From Stutzerimonas stutzeri (lineage in GTDB: Bacteria; Pseudomonadota; Gammaproteobacteria; Pseudomonadales; Pseudomonadaceae), in contig NZ_CP073105.1 of NCBI RefSeq assembly GCF_018138085.1, positions 2,914,001 to 2,978,000 of the forward strand: a DNA stretch of 64,000 nucleotides, written 5' to 3'. This document shows, one piece after another, positions 20,008 through 30,653 of the stretch (within the stretch, counting starts at the first letter, position 1; the number at the start of each line of letters is the position of its first letter). A model generated the notes under the pieces. That model saw nothing but the letters and a program-made list of their open reading frames with translations, ran no database searches and had not been told where the DNA came from. The position numbers and the translations under genes were made by a program.

Positions 20008-21186
20008 ATGCTGCTTGGCCTGTTCAACGAAATGCGCGCTGCCAAGGTTCCGGTGTCCGTGCGCGAACTGCTCGACCTGATCAACGCGTTGAAACACAAC
20101 GTCGTGTTCGCCGATATGGACGAGTTCTACTACCTGTCCCGGGCCATTCTGGTGAAGGACGAGCGGCATTTCGACAAGTTCGACCGCGCCTTCGGGGTCT
20201 ACTTCAAGGGCCTGGAGAACCTCGACCAGCATATCGAGGCGCTGATACCCGAAGAGTGGCTGCGCAAGGAGTTCGAGCGCTCACTGAGCGACGAGGAACG
20301 GGCCAAGATCGAGTCGCTTGGCGGACTGGACAAGCTGATCGAGGAATTCAAAAAGCGCCTCGAAGAACAGAAGGAAAAGCACGCCGGCGGCAACAAGTGG
20401 ATCGGCACCGGCGGCACCAGCCCCTTCGGCTCGGGAGGCTACAACCCCGAGGGGATTCGCATCGGTGATGCCGGCAAGCGCCAGGGCAAGGCGGTGAAGG
20501 TCTGGGATCAACGCGAGTACAAGAATCTGGATGATCAGGTCGAGCTGGGCACGCGCAACATCAAGGTAGCCTTGCGTCGGCTGCGCAAGTTCGCCCGCCA
20601 AGGCGCTCAAGACGAACTGGATCTGGACGGGACCATCGATCACACCGCGCGCGACGGTGGTTTGCTGAACATACAAATGCGCCCTGAACGGCGCAACGCG
20701 GTAAAGCTGCTGATCCTGTTCGATATCGGCGGTTCGATGGACGCCCATGTGAAGGTGTGCGAAGAGCTGTTCTCCGCCTGCAAGACCGAGTTCAAGCATC
20801 TGGAATATTTCTACTTCCACAACTTCATTTACGAATCGGTCTGGAAGAACAACTTCCGTCGCACGTCCGAACGCACCTCGACGCTCGACCTGCTGCACAA
20901 GTACGGCGCGGACTACAAGGTGGTGTTCGTGGGCGACGCAGCCATGGCGCCTTACGAAGTGACCCAGCCCGGCGGCAGCGTCGAACACTGGAACGAGGAA
21001 GCAGGTTACGTCTGGATGCAGCGCTTCATGGAAAAGTACAAGAAGCTCATCTGGATCAACCCGTATCCCAAGGACACCTGGGGTTACACCACCTCGACCG
21101 GCATCATCCGCGAGCTGGTGGAGGACCGGATGTACCCGCTGACGCTGAGCGGCCTGGAAGAAGGGATGAAGTTCCTGGCGAAGTAG
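20008..21186 (+). CDS. VWA-domain (CoxE-like) protein
   Basis: This 392-residue protein has an N-terminal helical CoxE-type region (VPVSVRELLDLINALKHNV...FYYLSRAILVKDERHFDKFDRAF). A glycine-rich linker precedes a VWA domain whose MIDAS motif reads FDIGGSMD (D-x-G-x-S form). Later parts are FKHLEYFYFHNFIYESVW and VVFVGDAAMAPYE. CoxE-like proteins partner MoxR ATPases in remodelling or metal insertion into enzymes. The start at 20008 has a GAGG site; the longer frame from 19975 is rejected. No obvious enzyme client is encoded next to it. Confidence 0.87.
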   Translation: MLLGLFNEMRAAKVPVSVRELLDLINALKHNVVFADMDEFYYLSRAILVKDERHFDKFDRAFGVYFKGLENLDQHIEALIPEEWLRKEFERSLSDEERAKIESLGGLDKLIEEFKKRLEEQKEKHAGGNKWIGTGGTSPFGSGGYNPEGIRIGDAGKRQGKAVKVWDQREYKNLDDQVELGTRNIKVALRRLRKFARQGAQDELDLDGTIDHTARDGGLLNIQMRPERRNAVKLLILFDIGGSMDAHVKVCEELFSACKTEFKHLEYFYFHNFIYESVWKNNFRRTSERTSTLDLLHKYGADYKVVFVGDAAMAPYEVTQPGGSVEHWNEEAGYVWMQRFMEKYKKLIWINPYPKDTWGYTTSTGIIRELVEDRMYPLTLSGLEEGMKFLAK

Positions 21187-21230
21187 CCGCGCGAAACGGT
21201 CGCTCGAAGGGCAACAACCGGAGGTCCTTA

Positions 21231-21779
21231 CTAGGTACCACCCGGACGGCCTGGACGAGCGACGCGGCGGGTTCCGCGTGTGCGGCGATGAGGGAACAGC
21301 AACCTTCGCATTAGCAGGTAAAGACATTCGACGATCCACGCCAGCAGCAATGCGCAGCCGATGCCCCAGGCGATCGCTTCAGGTGCCAGCAAGACCTGGA
21401 AGCGATAGCTGCTCCAGACCTGCTGCCTGAGATCGCGATCCGCCCCTACCAATACATGCCAGGCCTGCGCGTACCAGGGCCCCTGCATGATCCGCCACTC
21501 GCGTTCAAGCAAGCGCACGCGCCCGACCAGGGCGGAGACGCTGCGCGCATCGCTTTGTATGACGGGATCGTCGCTCGCCCGATAGTGCTCGACCAACGCG
21601 TTCAGATCGCCTTCGAAAAAGCGCCCGGCGGTTTCCTGAAAACCTTCCAGGCCTTGCTGTGCCTCGAGCCGACGCGCTTCGACGTGGCGTTCGTACGCCT
21701 CGATGAAGCCTGGGACCTGAACCCCGATCAGCAGACCAAGTGCAAACAGGGTCAACCGCAAATAGCTGCGCAGCATCAT
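21231..21779 (-). CDS. DUF2937 membrane protein
   Basis: This 182-residue protein has an N-terminal transmembrane segment (LRLTLFALGLLIGVQVPGF) and a periplasmic helical part (ERHVEARRLEAQQGLEGFQETA...LNALVEHYRASDDPVIQSDA). A second transmembrane segment follows near residue 145 (IAWGIGCALLLAWIVECLYLL), and the tail is arginine-rich. This fits DUF2937, a family with no known function. The start at 21779 overlaps the stop of the upstream amidotransferase gene in an ATGA arrangement, so the two are probably translationally coupled. Confidence 0.75.
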   Translation of the reverse strand: MMLRSYLRLTLFALGLLIGVQVPGFIEAYERHVEARRLEAQQGLEGFQETAGRFFEGDLNALVEHYRASDDPVIQSDARSVSALVGRVRLLEREWRIMQGPWYAQAWHVLVGADRDLRQQVWSSYRFQVLLAPEAIAWGIGCALLLAWIVECLYLLMRRLLFPHRRTRGTRRVARPGRPGGT

Positions 21780-22552
21780 TCGGTCCGCCCGCGCGCGACG
21801 CATTCGCCCAGCCGCCAGAGCGTCCACTCGCCCGCCTGATGAACGTTCCATTGCTCGTTGTCGGTCAAAGGCTCGGTGGCCACCACGGTAACGACATCGT
21901 CCGGGGTCGTCTCGGAGGTGAAATCCACCGCCAGTTCGGCGTCCTTCAACTGCGCAGGGCCGAAAGGCGCGCGGCGCGTGATGTGCGCCAGCTTGGTCGA
22001 GCAGAAACTGAACAACCACTCGCCGTTGCTCAGCAAGCAATTGAATACGCCTTTGCCTCGATAACCAGCGCAGGCCTCGAGCAGATGCGGCAACAGGTCT
22101 TCGGCGGCAACGCGATCGGGGAAATCACTCCGCACCCGGTTGAGCAGGTCGCAGAAAGCCGCTTCGCTATCGGTGTCGCCAACCGGCCGGTAAAACCCAG
22201 GCGGAGTTTGGAAATCAGCGAGCTGGCCGTTGTGTGCGAAGCACCAGTGTTGTCCCCACAGCTCACGCACGAAGGGATGGGTATTCACCAACGAAACCTT
22301 GCCGACATTGGCATGCCGGATATGGCCGATCACCACCTCGCTCTTGATCAGGTAGTGCTGCACCATCTTGGCCACCTCGGACTCGCAGCTGGCCACCGGA
22401 TCCTGGAACAAGCGCAAACCGCGTCCTTCGTAGAAGGCGATACCCCAACCGTCTTTATGTGGGCCGGTGCGCCCGCCACGCTGCATCAAGCCGGTGAAGC
22501 TGAAATGAATGTCGGTCGGTACGTTGGCGCTCATGCCGAGCAGTTCACACAT
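21776..22552 (-). CDS. Class II glutamine amidotransferase (YafJ-like)
   Basis: This 258-residue protein has the N-terminal nucleophile Cys2 (MCELLGMSANVP). The Ntn-hydrolase glutaminase motifs follow: KDGWGIAFYEGRG, GHIRHANVG and WCFAHNGQL, then DTDSEAAFC. It is a stand-alone class II amidotransferase domain of the YafJ type (about 255 residues) with no attached synthase domain, so the ammonia acceptor is unknown. The start at 22552 places the catalytic cysteine directly after Met, as required. Its stop overlaps the DUF2937 start. Confidence 0.88.
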   Translation of the reverse strand: MCELLGMSANVPTDIHFSFTGLMQRGGRTGPHKDGWGIAFYEGRGLRLFQDPVASCESEVAKMVQHYLIKSEVVIGHIRHANVGKVSLVNTHPFVRELWGQHWCFAHNGQLADFQTPPGFYRPVGDTDSEAAFCDLLNRVRSDFPDRVAAEDLLPHLLEACAGYRGKGVFNCLLSNGEWLFSFCSTKLAHITRRAPFGPAQLKDAELAVDFTSETTPDDVVTVVATEPLTDNEQWNVHQAGEWTLWRLGECVARGRTE

Positions 22553-22607
22553 GCGTGGTCTCCCGTTACGTCTCGTTCACGCCTGATGCAGGATCCATCC
22601 AGCAAGC

Positions 22608-23075
22608 TCAGAGTCGAGGCTCGGTCCGCGCCTGATAGCGGCCAGCCGGGCGGTAATCGTCGTCCTCGTCTTCTTCGAGCCGCTCACGCAAGGTTCGTGA
22701 ATCCTCATGGCCTTCGGTCGCCACGTGGCGCTGCTTGAGCCGGCGCTCGACCGGCCAGCGCAACGCGACGAATACCGCGTACAGGCCGAAGGCGATCAGC
22801 CCGTAGAGCGCCAGGTCGGCGACGGCACGCCAAGCGTTGTTGCCGACTTTGAACAAGGTATCGAGCGCCGTGATTGCCACTGCAGGTGCGAACAGCTCTC
22901 GCGTTGGATCGACGATGGTTGGCGTCAATAGCAGCACGGCGACGATCAATCGCAACGGCTCACGCAGCCAGCGCCACAAAGGCCGGGTAACGCGGAACCA
23001 CACCAGCAGGCAGCCCAGCGCAGCAATCCCGTAGATCGTCCAGGCGAGAAGGTAATCATTGGCGAATAGGAACAT
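22608..23075 (-). CDS. Conserved inner-membrane protein of unknown function
   Basis: This 154-residue protein begins MFLFANDYLLAWTIYGIAALGC and has three to four hydrophobic segments (about residues 8-26, 43-60, 65-80 and 95-115). A cytoplasmic tail ends with an acidic patch (LEEDEDDD) and a tyrosine/arginine-rich end. I do not recognise a family. The start at 23075 is preceded by a weak AGAGA site. It lies 55 bases upstream of the YafJ-like gene on the same strand, so they may share a transcript. Confidence 0.65.
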   Translation of the reverse strand: MFLFANDYLLAWTIYGIAALGCLLVWFRVTRPLWRWLREPLRLIVAVLLLTPTIVDPTRELFAPAVAITALDTLFKVGNNAWRAVADLALYGLIAFGLYAVFVALRWPVERRLKQRHVATEGHEDSRTLRERLEEDEDDDYRPAGRYQARTEPRL

Positions 23076-23168
23076 AAGGGTCTCTTGTATAGCGCACGGG
23101 CGGTTACCAATCTTCGATGGCGCGCATGATAGCAGTCGCAAGCCTGCCGACCGCCGCTTCGCGACGCA

Positions 23169-23184
23169 ATGACACGCTGGTCAT
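23169..23184. promoter_or_regulatory. Inverted repeat ATGAC-N6-GTCAT upstream of the UspA gene
   Basis: A perfect 5-base dyad with a 6-base spacer lies in the 214-base divergent region between the membrane-protein gene and uspA. Its position 106 bases before the uspA start would suit a regulator site. No known regulator is assigned. Confidence 0.25.
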
Positions 23185-23289
23185 CACGCGGGTAACGCCG
23201 TATAACGCTGCAAAACAAAAAAGGCTGGAAAGCCCCCACAGCGTGCCAAGAAGCCATACTTGTCACATGGATACAGCAGGAGAGCCATC

Positions 23290-23730
23290 ATGACCTATCA
23301 ACATATTCTGGTCGCTGTCGATTTTGCCGATGAGTGTCATCCGGTCGTCGCGCGAGCCCAGGCACTGGCGACCGCAACAGGCGCGAAGCTGGCGCTGGTA
23401 CACGTCATCGAGCCAATGGCCATGGCCTTCGGCGGTGACGTTCCGATGGACCTGTCGATGCTTCAACAGCAGCAATTCGACCAGGCCCGCGAACGCATGA
23501 ACGGCTTCGCCGACCGTTACCCCAGCCTGACCGCGGAACAGCGTCACCTGGCCTACGGCCAACCCCGCCAGGAAGTTCATCGCCTGGCCAAGGAGCAGGG
23601 CTGCGACCTGGTGGTAGTTGGCAGTCACGGCCGTCACGGCCTAGCGCTGCTGCTCGGCTCTACCGCCAACGACATTCTCCATGGCGCGCCCTGCGATGTG
23701 CTCGCCGTGCGCCTGAAAAAACCCGAATAA
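23290..23730 (+). CDS. Universal stress protein UspA family
   Basis: This 146-residue protein has the Usp fold: YQHILVAVDFADECHPVVARA at the N-terminus, the middle helix region with a glutamine-rich insert (LQQQQFDQARERM), and the ATP-type signature VVVGSHGRHGLALLLGSTANDILHGAPCDVLAV (G-x2-G-x9-G-S/T). The signature suggests ATP binding. Such proteins are induced by starvation, anaerobiosis or other stress. A strong AGGAGA site supports the start at 23290; the longer frame is not needed. No Anr (FNR-type) box was found upstream. Confidence 0.92.
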   Translation: MTYQHILVAVDFADECHPVVARAQALATATGAKLALVHVIEPMAMAFGGDVPMDLSMLQQQQFDQARERMNGFADRYPSLTAEQRHLAYGQPRQEVHRLAKEQGCDLVVVGSHGRHGLALLLGSTANDILHGAPCDVLAVRLKKPE

Positions 23731-23744
23731 CTCTCTAGCCGAGC

Positions 23745-23766
23745 GCCTGAGCCCAAGGGCTCAGGC
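23745..23766. terminator. Bidirectional hairpin between uspA and the convergent gene
   Basis: GCCTGAGCCC pairs with GGGCTCAGGC around AA, giving a very stable stem between two convergent genes, and reaches the stop of the minus-strand gene at 23761. No U-tract follows on either strand. Confidence 0.5.
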
Positions 23767-24453
23767 CAGCTCTGCGCCCTCGCCCGCGCTCATCACTAAC
23801 GGCCGGATTTTCCTCAGCTGGGTTTCCAGCGAGTACGTCAGGCTCGACGCCATGGAAAAAAAGGTCAGGAACGCCTTCAGGTTGGAATCGCCGTGGCAGG
23901 TGTCGTGGATACGCTGCCAGAACGCCTGGTTGACCAGCTGTAACTGCTGAAATGAGCGCACCAGCCCACGTAATTCCCAATCGGCATGACGGCCTTCGCG
24001 CAGGTTGAAGTACTGCCGGGCCAGATACAGCGAGACCGCACGCAGCACGAATTCCTGATTGCTTGCAAACGGCAGATGCTGGTGTGCCATCGGCTTGAGT
24101 TTGCCCAGCACCGGACAGGCGCTGGTGGCCATGATCACACCAAGCAGCGCCCTCAGCCCCTCCTCCAACCCAACCAGCTTGTTGTATTCACGTTCCGGCG
24201 TGCGCACCCGTACGTGCGCCTTCTTCACCGCAGGTAACCCCTGAAAATCCTCGATGACCTGATGCAGATCGACCGCAGCGGGACAATGGCTGAACTGATC
24301 CCGGCTCAGCGGGCAATTGTTGCACTGCTGATGATCCAGACGCGTCCACTTCGGTGCCTGCGCGGCGGCACCGTGATCGTAGGCGCGATCCAACTCGATC
24401 CGGTAGCTGAACTCATGCTCGTCGTCCAGGACGATGCGGTAATCGATTGCCAT
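23761..24453 (-). CDS. Conserved cysteine-containing protein (possibly DUF6901)
   Basis: This 230-residue protein begins MAIDYRIVLDDEHEFSYRIELD. It has a cysteine cluster at about residues 44-57 (QQCNNCPLSRDQFSHCP), which could bind a metal, and a further cysteine in MATSACPVLGKLKPMAHQHLPFAS. The rest is mostly helical, ending with AFLTFFSMASSLTYSLETQLRKIRPL. I recall a DUF6901 family of this kind in pseudomonads, but the assignment is not certain. It is a single-gene unit, convergent with uspA. Confidence 0.6.
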   Translation of the reverse strand: MAIDYRIVLDDEHEFSYRIELDRAYDHGAAAQAPKWTRLDHQQCNNCPLSRDQFSHCPAAVDLHQVIEDFQGLPAVKKAHVRVRTPEREYNKLVGLEEGLRALLGVIMATSACPVLGKLKPMAHQHLPFASNQEFVLRAVSLYLARQYFNLREGRHADWELRGLVRSFQQLQLVNQAFWQRIHDTCHGDSNLKAFLTFFSMASSLTYSLETQLRKIRPLVMSAGEGAELA

Positions 24454-24563
24454 CTATGGTCCGTCCAGTGCTGACAGATAGTGTTGGATTGAATGACGAC
24501 TCAGGCCCGCCAACGACGGTACGGGCCAGACAATCTTACGGTTGCAGGGCAGCCTTACTCGGC

Positions 24564-26465
<1,902 letters not shown>

Positions 26466-26726
26466 GACGATCTCCGAAAAACAGGGCGCGCAGTCTAGCA
26501 GAATGCGTCCCACAGCCGATCGCCGACGAGCGCCTTAAGCCGGCCTTCGGCGCGCCACCATGGTCGCCGCATCGGCATATCCCAGCGCGGTCTCAGCGGC
26601 CCGTTAGCGCGTTCGTCGGAACCCGCCACTTTGTTTGTTTCAAGCGCTTAATCCTCGTTTAACTGCTCCACTCGGCAAGATAAGCTAGTGGCCAGCAATC
26701 CCATGCCCCCCGTCTTCGGAAGTCTC

Positions 26727-28655
26727 ATGCGCGGTCGACTCTCCAGTATCTGTTTCTGTCTTCTTTCCATCATTTTCACCATCGACACCACTCAAGCGGC
26801 CACCCTGCAACAGCAGCGACAGCTTTACGACGAAGCCAAGCGGGCGCTGGACAAGGGCGATAGCGGCCCCTACCGGCGCTATGCAGCGCAATTGCGCGAC
26901 TATCCGCTGGAGCCCTACCTCGCGTACGACGAACTGACGGCGCGCTTGAAGACCGCCAGCAATGCGGAGGTCGAGAAGTTCCTGACCGAGCACGGCGACC
27001 TGCCCCAGGCCAACTGGATGAAGCTGCGCTGGCTGCGCTTATTGGCGGCACGTGGCGATTGGAAGCCTTTCGTAGCGCACTACGACCCCAAGATGAACTT
27101 CACCGAGCTCGATTGCCTGTTCGGCCAGTACCAGCTCGCCAGTGGCCAGACGAAACAAGCGTACGAGACCGCCGAGCGGCTCTGGCTGGTCGGCAAGTCG
27201 CAACACAACGCCTGCGATGCGCTGTTCGATCGCTGGGAAGCCGCCGGGCAGCTCACCGAGCCGCTGCGCTGGCAACGTACCAAGCTGGCCGTCGAAGCTG
27301 GAAATTATGGCCTCGCCAGTTTCCTGGCCAAAAGCTTGCCGACGCTAAGAGCGCAAGGCGAGTTGATGATCGACGTGGCGCAAAAACCACAGATGCTCAT
27401 GCAGCCGGATCGCTTCGCACCCGCATCCCAGACGATGGGCGATATCGTCTCGATCGGGCTGCGCCGTCTGGCGCGCACCGATCCGGAAAAAGCACTTGGA
27501 TTGCTCGACAGCTACGCCAAGCGCCTGTCGTTTTCGACCGATGAGAAAGTGGCCATCGCTCGCCAGATCGGTCTTACCCTGGCCAGGCGCTTCGATGCGC
27601 GGGCACTGACGGTCATGGCGAACTACGACCCCGAACTGCGTGACGATACCGTCAGCGAATGGCGCGCACGCCTGTTGCTGCGCCTGGGGCGCTGGGATGA
27701 TGCCCACGCGCTGACCCAACGGTTTCCCGAAACGCTTGCCAGCACCAGTCGCTGGCGTTACTGGAACGCGCGCAGCCTGGAGCTGGCCAAGCCCAACGAC
27801 AAGCAAGCCGCCCAGCTCTATCGACCGGTTGCCGACGAACGCGACTTCTACGGCTTCCTCTCGGCCGACCGTATCCAGGCGCCTTACAAGCTCAACCATC
27901 AGCCACTCGCGCTGGATCCGAAGGTGGTGCAGAAAGTCCGCAACACCGCAGGCATCCGACGCGCCATGGAATTTCATGCCCGCGGCCAGATCGTTGATGG
28001 TCGTCGCGAGTGGTATTACGTGAGCCGCCTGTTCAGCCGTGACGAGCTGGTTGCCCAGGCGCGGCTGGCCTATGAGATGGAGTGGTATTTTCCTGCCATC
28101 AGGACCATCAGCCAGGCGAAATACTGGGACGACCTGGATATCCGCTTCCCCATGGCCTACCGCAACAGCATGGTAAGTGCAGCCAAAGCCCGCGAAATCC
28201 ACCCGAGCTGGGTGTTCGCCATCACACGGCAGGAGAGCGCGTTCATGGCCGACGCCCGCTCGCAGGTCGGCGCCACGGGATTGATGCAGCTGATGCCGGC
28301 GACCGCGAAGGAAACGGCGCGACGTTTCGGCATACCGCTACAGTCGCCCCAGCAGGTGCTCAACCCCAACGTCAACATCCAGCTGGGCGCGGCCTACCTG
28401 AGCCAGATCTACAGCCAGTTCAAAGGCAACCGGGTGCTCGCGTCCGCAGCCTACAACGCCGGCCCCGGTCGAGTGCGTCAATGGTTGAAGAACGCCGAGC
28501 ACCTGCCCTTCGACGTCTGGGTCGAGAACATCCCGTTCGATGAAACCCGCCAGTACGTACAGAACGTGTTGACCTACTCGGTAATCTACGGCCAGAAGCT
28601 CAATGCGCCGCAACCGCTGGTGGAATGGCACGAGCGCTATTTCGACGGTCAGTAG
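26727..28655 (+). CDS. slt: Soluble lytic murein transglycosylase Slt
   Basis: This 642-residue periplasmic enzyme cleaves peptidoglycan glycan strands to 1,6-anhydro-muropeptides. A signal peptide (about residues 1-24, ending TQAA) precedes a long alpha-superhelical ring (residues 25-470). The C-terminal SLT domain has the catalytic glutamate Glu503 in ITRQESAF, followed by SQVGATGLMQLMPATAK and AAYNAGPGRVRQWL. Length equals the P. aeruginosa ortholog. The start at 26727 follows GGAAG and gives the cleanest signal peptide; an ATG at 26703 and a GTG at 26688 are in frame. Confidence 0.93.
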   Translation: MRGRLSSICFCLLSIIFTIDTTQAATLQQQRQLYDEAKRALDKGDSGPYRRYAAQLRDYPLEPYLAYDELTARLKTASNAEVEKFLTEHGDLPQANWMKLRWLRLLAARGDWKPFVAHYDPKMNFTELDCLFGQYQLASGQTKQAYETAERLWLVGKSQHNACDALFDRWEAAGQLTEPLRWQRTKLAVEAGNYGLASFLAKSLPTLRAQGELMIDVAQKPQMLMQPDRFAPASQTMGDIVSIGLRRLARTDPEKALGLLDSYAKRLSFSTDEKVAIARQIGLTLARRFDARALTVMANYDPELRDDTVSEWRARLLLRLGRWDDAHALTQRFPETLASTSRWRYWNARSLELAKPNDKQAAQLYRPVADERDFYGFLSADRIQAPYKLNHQPLALDPKVVQKVRNTAGIRRAMEFHARGQIVDGRREWYYVSRLFSRDELVAQARLAYEMEWYFPAIRTISQAKYWDDLDIRFPMAYRNSMVSAAKAREIHPSWVFAITRQESAFMADARSQVGATGLMQLMPATAKETARRFGIPLQSPQQVLNPNVNIQLGAAYLSQIYSQFKGNRVLASAAYNAGPGRVRQWLKNAEHLPFDVWVENIPFDETRQYVQNVLTYSVIYGQKLNAPQPLVEWHERYFDGQ

Positions 28656-28681
28656 AACACCGCGGCGCAAGCGTCGGGAGA

Positions 28682-28708
28682 CGGCAATCCGATCGGCTCG
28701 GATTGCCG
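28682..28708. terminator. Hairpin between slt and the convergent MOSC gene
   Basis: CGGCAATCCGA pairs perfectly with TCGGATTGCCG (11 base pairs) around a 5-base loop, 26 bases after the slt stop. There is no U-run, but the stem is strong and sits between convergent genes. Confidence 0.5.
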
Positions 28709-28770
28709 GGTGCACCGCCTTCGATGGAGCGAGGCGAGCCGACGTGCTATTGCGCCATTCCGCCGAAGCG

Positions 28771-29574
28771 CTAGTCGAGCACTTCGACCGACATGCCCAC
28801 ACTCAGCGCACCGCTGCCTTCGGCAATGAGGTTCTGGCCAAAGAATACGCCGCCGTCACCCTTGCGATAGCTCAGCAGGGTCGTCAGCGGCTCGCGGTTG
28901 GGGCTCTGCTCGCCAGTCAACGGATCGATGGTCGGGATGATGCACCGTGAACACGGCTTGACCACACGAAACGTCATTTCGCCGATGCGAATGCGCCGCC
29001 AATGGTCTTCGGCGTAGGGGGCCGAACCAGCGATCACCAGGTTCGGTCGGAACCGGCGCGTATCGAGCAGCTGTCCCACACGCGCGGAAAGATCGTCGAG
29101 CGAGCGCTGGCCGATGAGCAGAAACGGAAAGCCGTCGCTGAACGCCGTCCGCTCACCGGGCCGAGCATAGTCCTGATCGATCTGGATGCCCTGCGTCGCA
29201 GGAAGATGCACCAGCCGGCAGGGTCGATCGAGCAGCCGCGACAGCCATGCGGCCGCGGCGTCACCCGCGTCGGGCGCCTGCAGGCTTTCGCGCCAGATCA
29301 GCACGCCAAGCGCCGCGCCTTGCGCGTCGGGTACCGGCACCGGCAACGGTTCCATGCCCGGCGCGCTCAATTCCAGCGCCGAGTCGCCTCGCCATCGCGC
29401 GTGTAACAGCGCCATCCGGGGCAGTACACGCTGCGTCAGGAACTTCCCGGTCGCGGCATCGACCACCATCCAGCGGCGGTCGCCGACCAAACCCAGTGCA
29501 TCGCACCGGGCCTCCGTAAGCTCTTCAGCGGAACCGGACTTGAGCGGGAAGCGGTACAGCGAAGACAGGTGCAT
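28771..29574 (-). CDS. MOSC-domain protein (YcbX N-terminal type)
   Basis: This 267-residue protein has the beta-barrel N-terminal MOSC_N domain (LYRFPLKSGSAEEL...GDRRWMVVDAATGKFLTQR). The MOSC domain follows with FSDGFPFLLIGQRSLDDL, RRFRPNLVI and the conserved cysteine region VVKPCSRCIIPTIDP. MOSC proteins bind molybdenum cofactor. YcbX-type members reduce N-hydroxylated compounds with an electron donor. No ferredoxin domain is fused here, unlike the longer E. coli YcbX, so a separate donor is needed. The gene precedes nothing obviously related to cofactor synthesis. Confidence 0.87.
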   Translation of the reverse strand: MHLSSLYRFPLKSGSAEELTEARCDALGLVGDRRWMVVDAATGKFLTQRVLPRMALLHARWRGDSALELSAPGMEPLPVPVPDAQGAALGVLIWRESLQAPDAGDAAAAWLSRLLDRPCRLVHLPATQGIQIDQDYARPGERTAFSDGFPFLLIGQRSLDDLSARVGQLLDTRRFRPNLVIAGSAPYAEDHWRRIRIGEMTFRVVKPCSRCIIPTIDPLTGEQSPNREPLTTLLSYRKGDGGVFFGQNLIAEGSGALSVGMSVEVLD

Positions 29575-29600
29575 ACGGAGGTCTCGATCGGCTGGTGGGG

Positions 29601-30533
29601 TCAGTGAGGTTCGTCCAGCATCAAGCGTTCCCGGACGACGTCCACCAGTTTCTCCGGCTGGAATTTGGAAAGGAAGTTGTCGCAGCCGACTTTTTTCACC
29701 ATCGCCAGGTTGAAACTGCCGGAAAGCGAGGTATGCAGCACCACATACAGGTCTTTTAGACGCGGATCGTTGCGGATTTCCGTGGTGAGGCGATAGCCGT
29801 CCATCTCCGGCATCTCGGCATCGGTGAATACCATCAGCAGTCGATCGGTCAGTGTTTCTCCGGCATCGGCCCAGGCCTTGAGCTTGTTCAACCCCTTAAC
29901 GCCGTCGCTGGCCGAATGAACGGTGATGCCGAGCTGGCTCAAGGTTTCGCGCAGCTGCGCCAGGGCCACCGTCGAATCGTCGACGCAGAGCACCTCGCGC
30001 CCCCGTGCGCGCTCGAGCACCGGGTCGGTCAGGCGCTCCGGCGCGATGCTGGTGTCATACGGAACGATCTCGGCCAGCACCTTCTCAACATCGATGACTT
30101 CGACGAGCGCGTCGTCGACCTTGGTGATCGCGGTGAGATAGTGCTGGCGTCCGGCCGTCGACGGCGGTGGCAATACCTCCTCCCAATTGAGGTTGAGGAT
30201 GCGGTCCACGCCGCCGACCAGGAACGCCTGAATCGAGCGGTTGTACTCGGTCACGATGATGGTGCTGCGTTCATCCGGCACCAGCGGCCGCAGCCCGATG
30301 GCGCGTGACAGGTCGATCACCGGCAGCGTCTGGCCACGTAGATTGACGACCCCGCAGACCGACCCATGGCGGTGTGGCATCAGCGTCATCTTCGGCAGTT
30401 GCACCACTTCCTGCACTTTGAACACGTTGATGGCGAACTGCTGACGGCCCGAAAGCCTGAACATGAGGATTTCAAGTCGATTCTGCCCCACCAACCGGGT
30501 GCGTTGATCGACTGATTCGAGAATGCCGGCCAT
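29601..30533 (-). CDS. cheV: Chemotaxis coupling protein CheV
   Basis: This 310-residue protein joins a CheW-like domain (about residues 18-165, FRLSGRQQFAINVFKVQEV and GVVNLRGQTLPVIDLSRAIG) to a response-regulator receiver domain (about 179-305). The receiver has the acidic pair CVDDS, phosphoacceptor Asp238 in FTDAEMPEMDGYR and the conserved HTSLSG stretch. CheV couples chemoreceptors to the CheA kinase and is modulated by phosphorylation. It is a single gene away from a che operon. A GGAG site supports the start at 30533. Confidence 0.92.
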   Translation of the reverse strand: MAGILESVDQRTRLVGQNRLEILMFRLSGRQQFAINVFKVQEVVQLPKMTLMPHRHGSVCGVVNLRGQTLPVIDLSRAIGLRPLVPDERSTIIVTEYNRSIQAFLVGGVDRILNLNWEEVLPPPSTAGRQHYLTAITKVDDALVEVIDVEKVLAEIVPYDTSIAPERLTDPVLERARGREVLCVDDSTVALAQLRETLSQLGITVHSASDGVKGLNKLKAWADAGETLTDRLLMVFTDAEMPEMDGYRLTTEIRNDPRLKDLYVVLHTSLSGSFNLAMVKKVGCDNFLSKFQPEKLVDVVRERLMLDEPH

Positions 30534-30653
30534 AGCGGGCTCCTTGTGAATAAGGGAACTAGGACGCTATCGGCCGTGGACGTCCGCGCTTGATCGGTCG
30601 TGGAAAGTATTTATCGGCAACCGACGTGCGCCCGGCGAACCGAGCGCAGGCGG

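Noticed and set aside
23076..23289. Anr/FNR box (TTGAT-N4-ATCAA) before the universal stress gene
   Set aside because: No such motif is present, so anaerobic control is not supported by this sequence.
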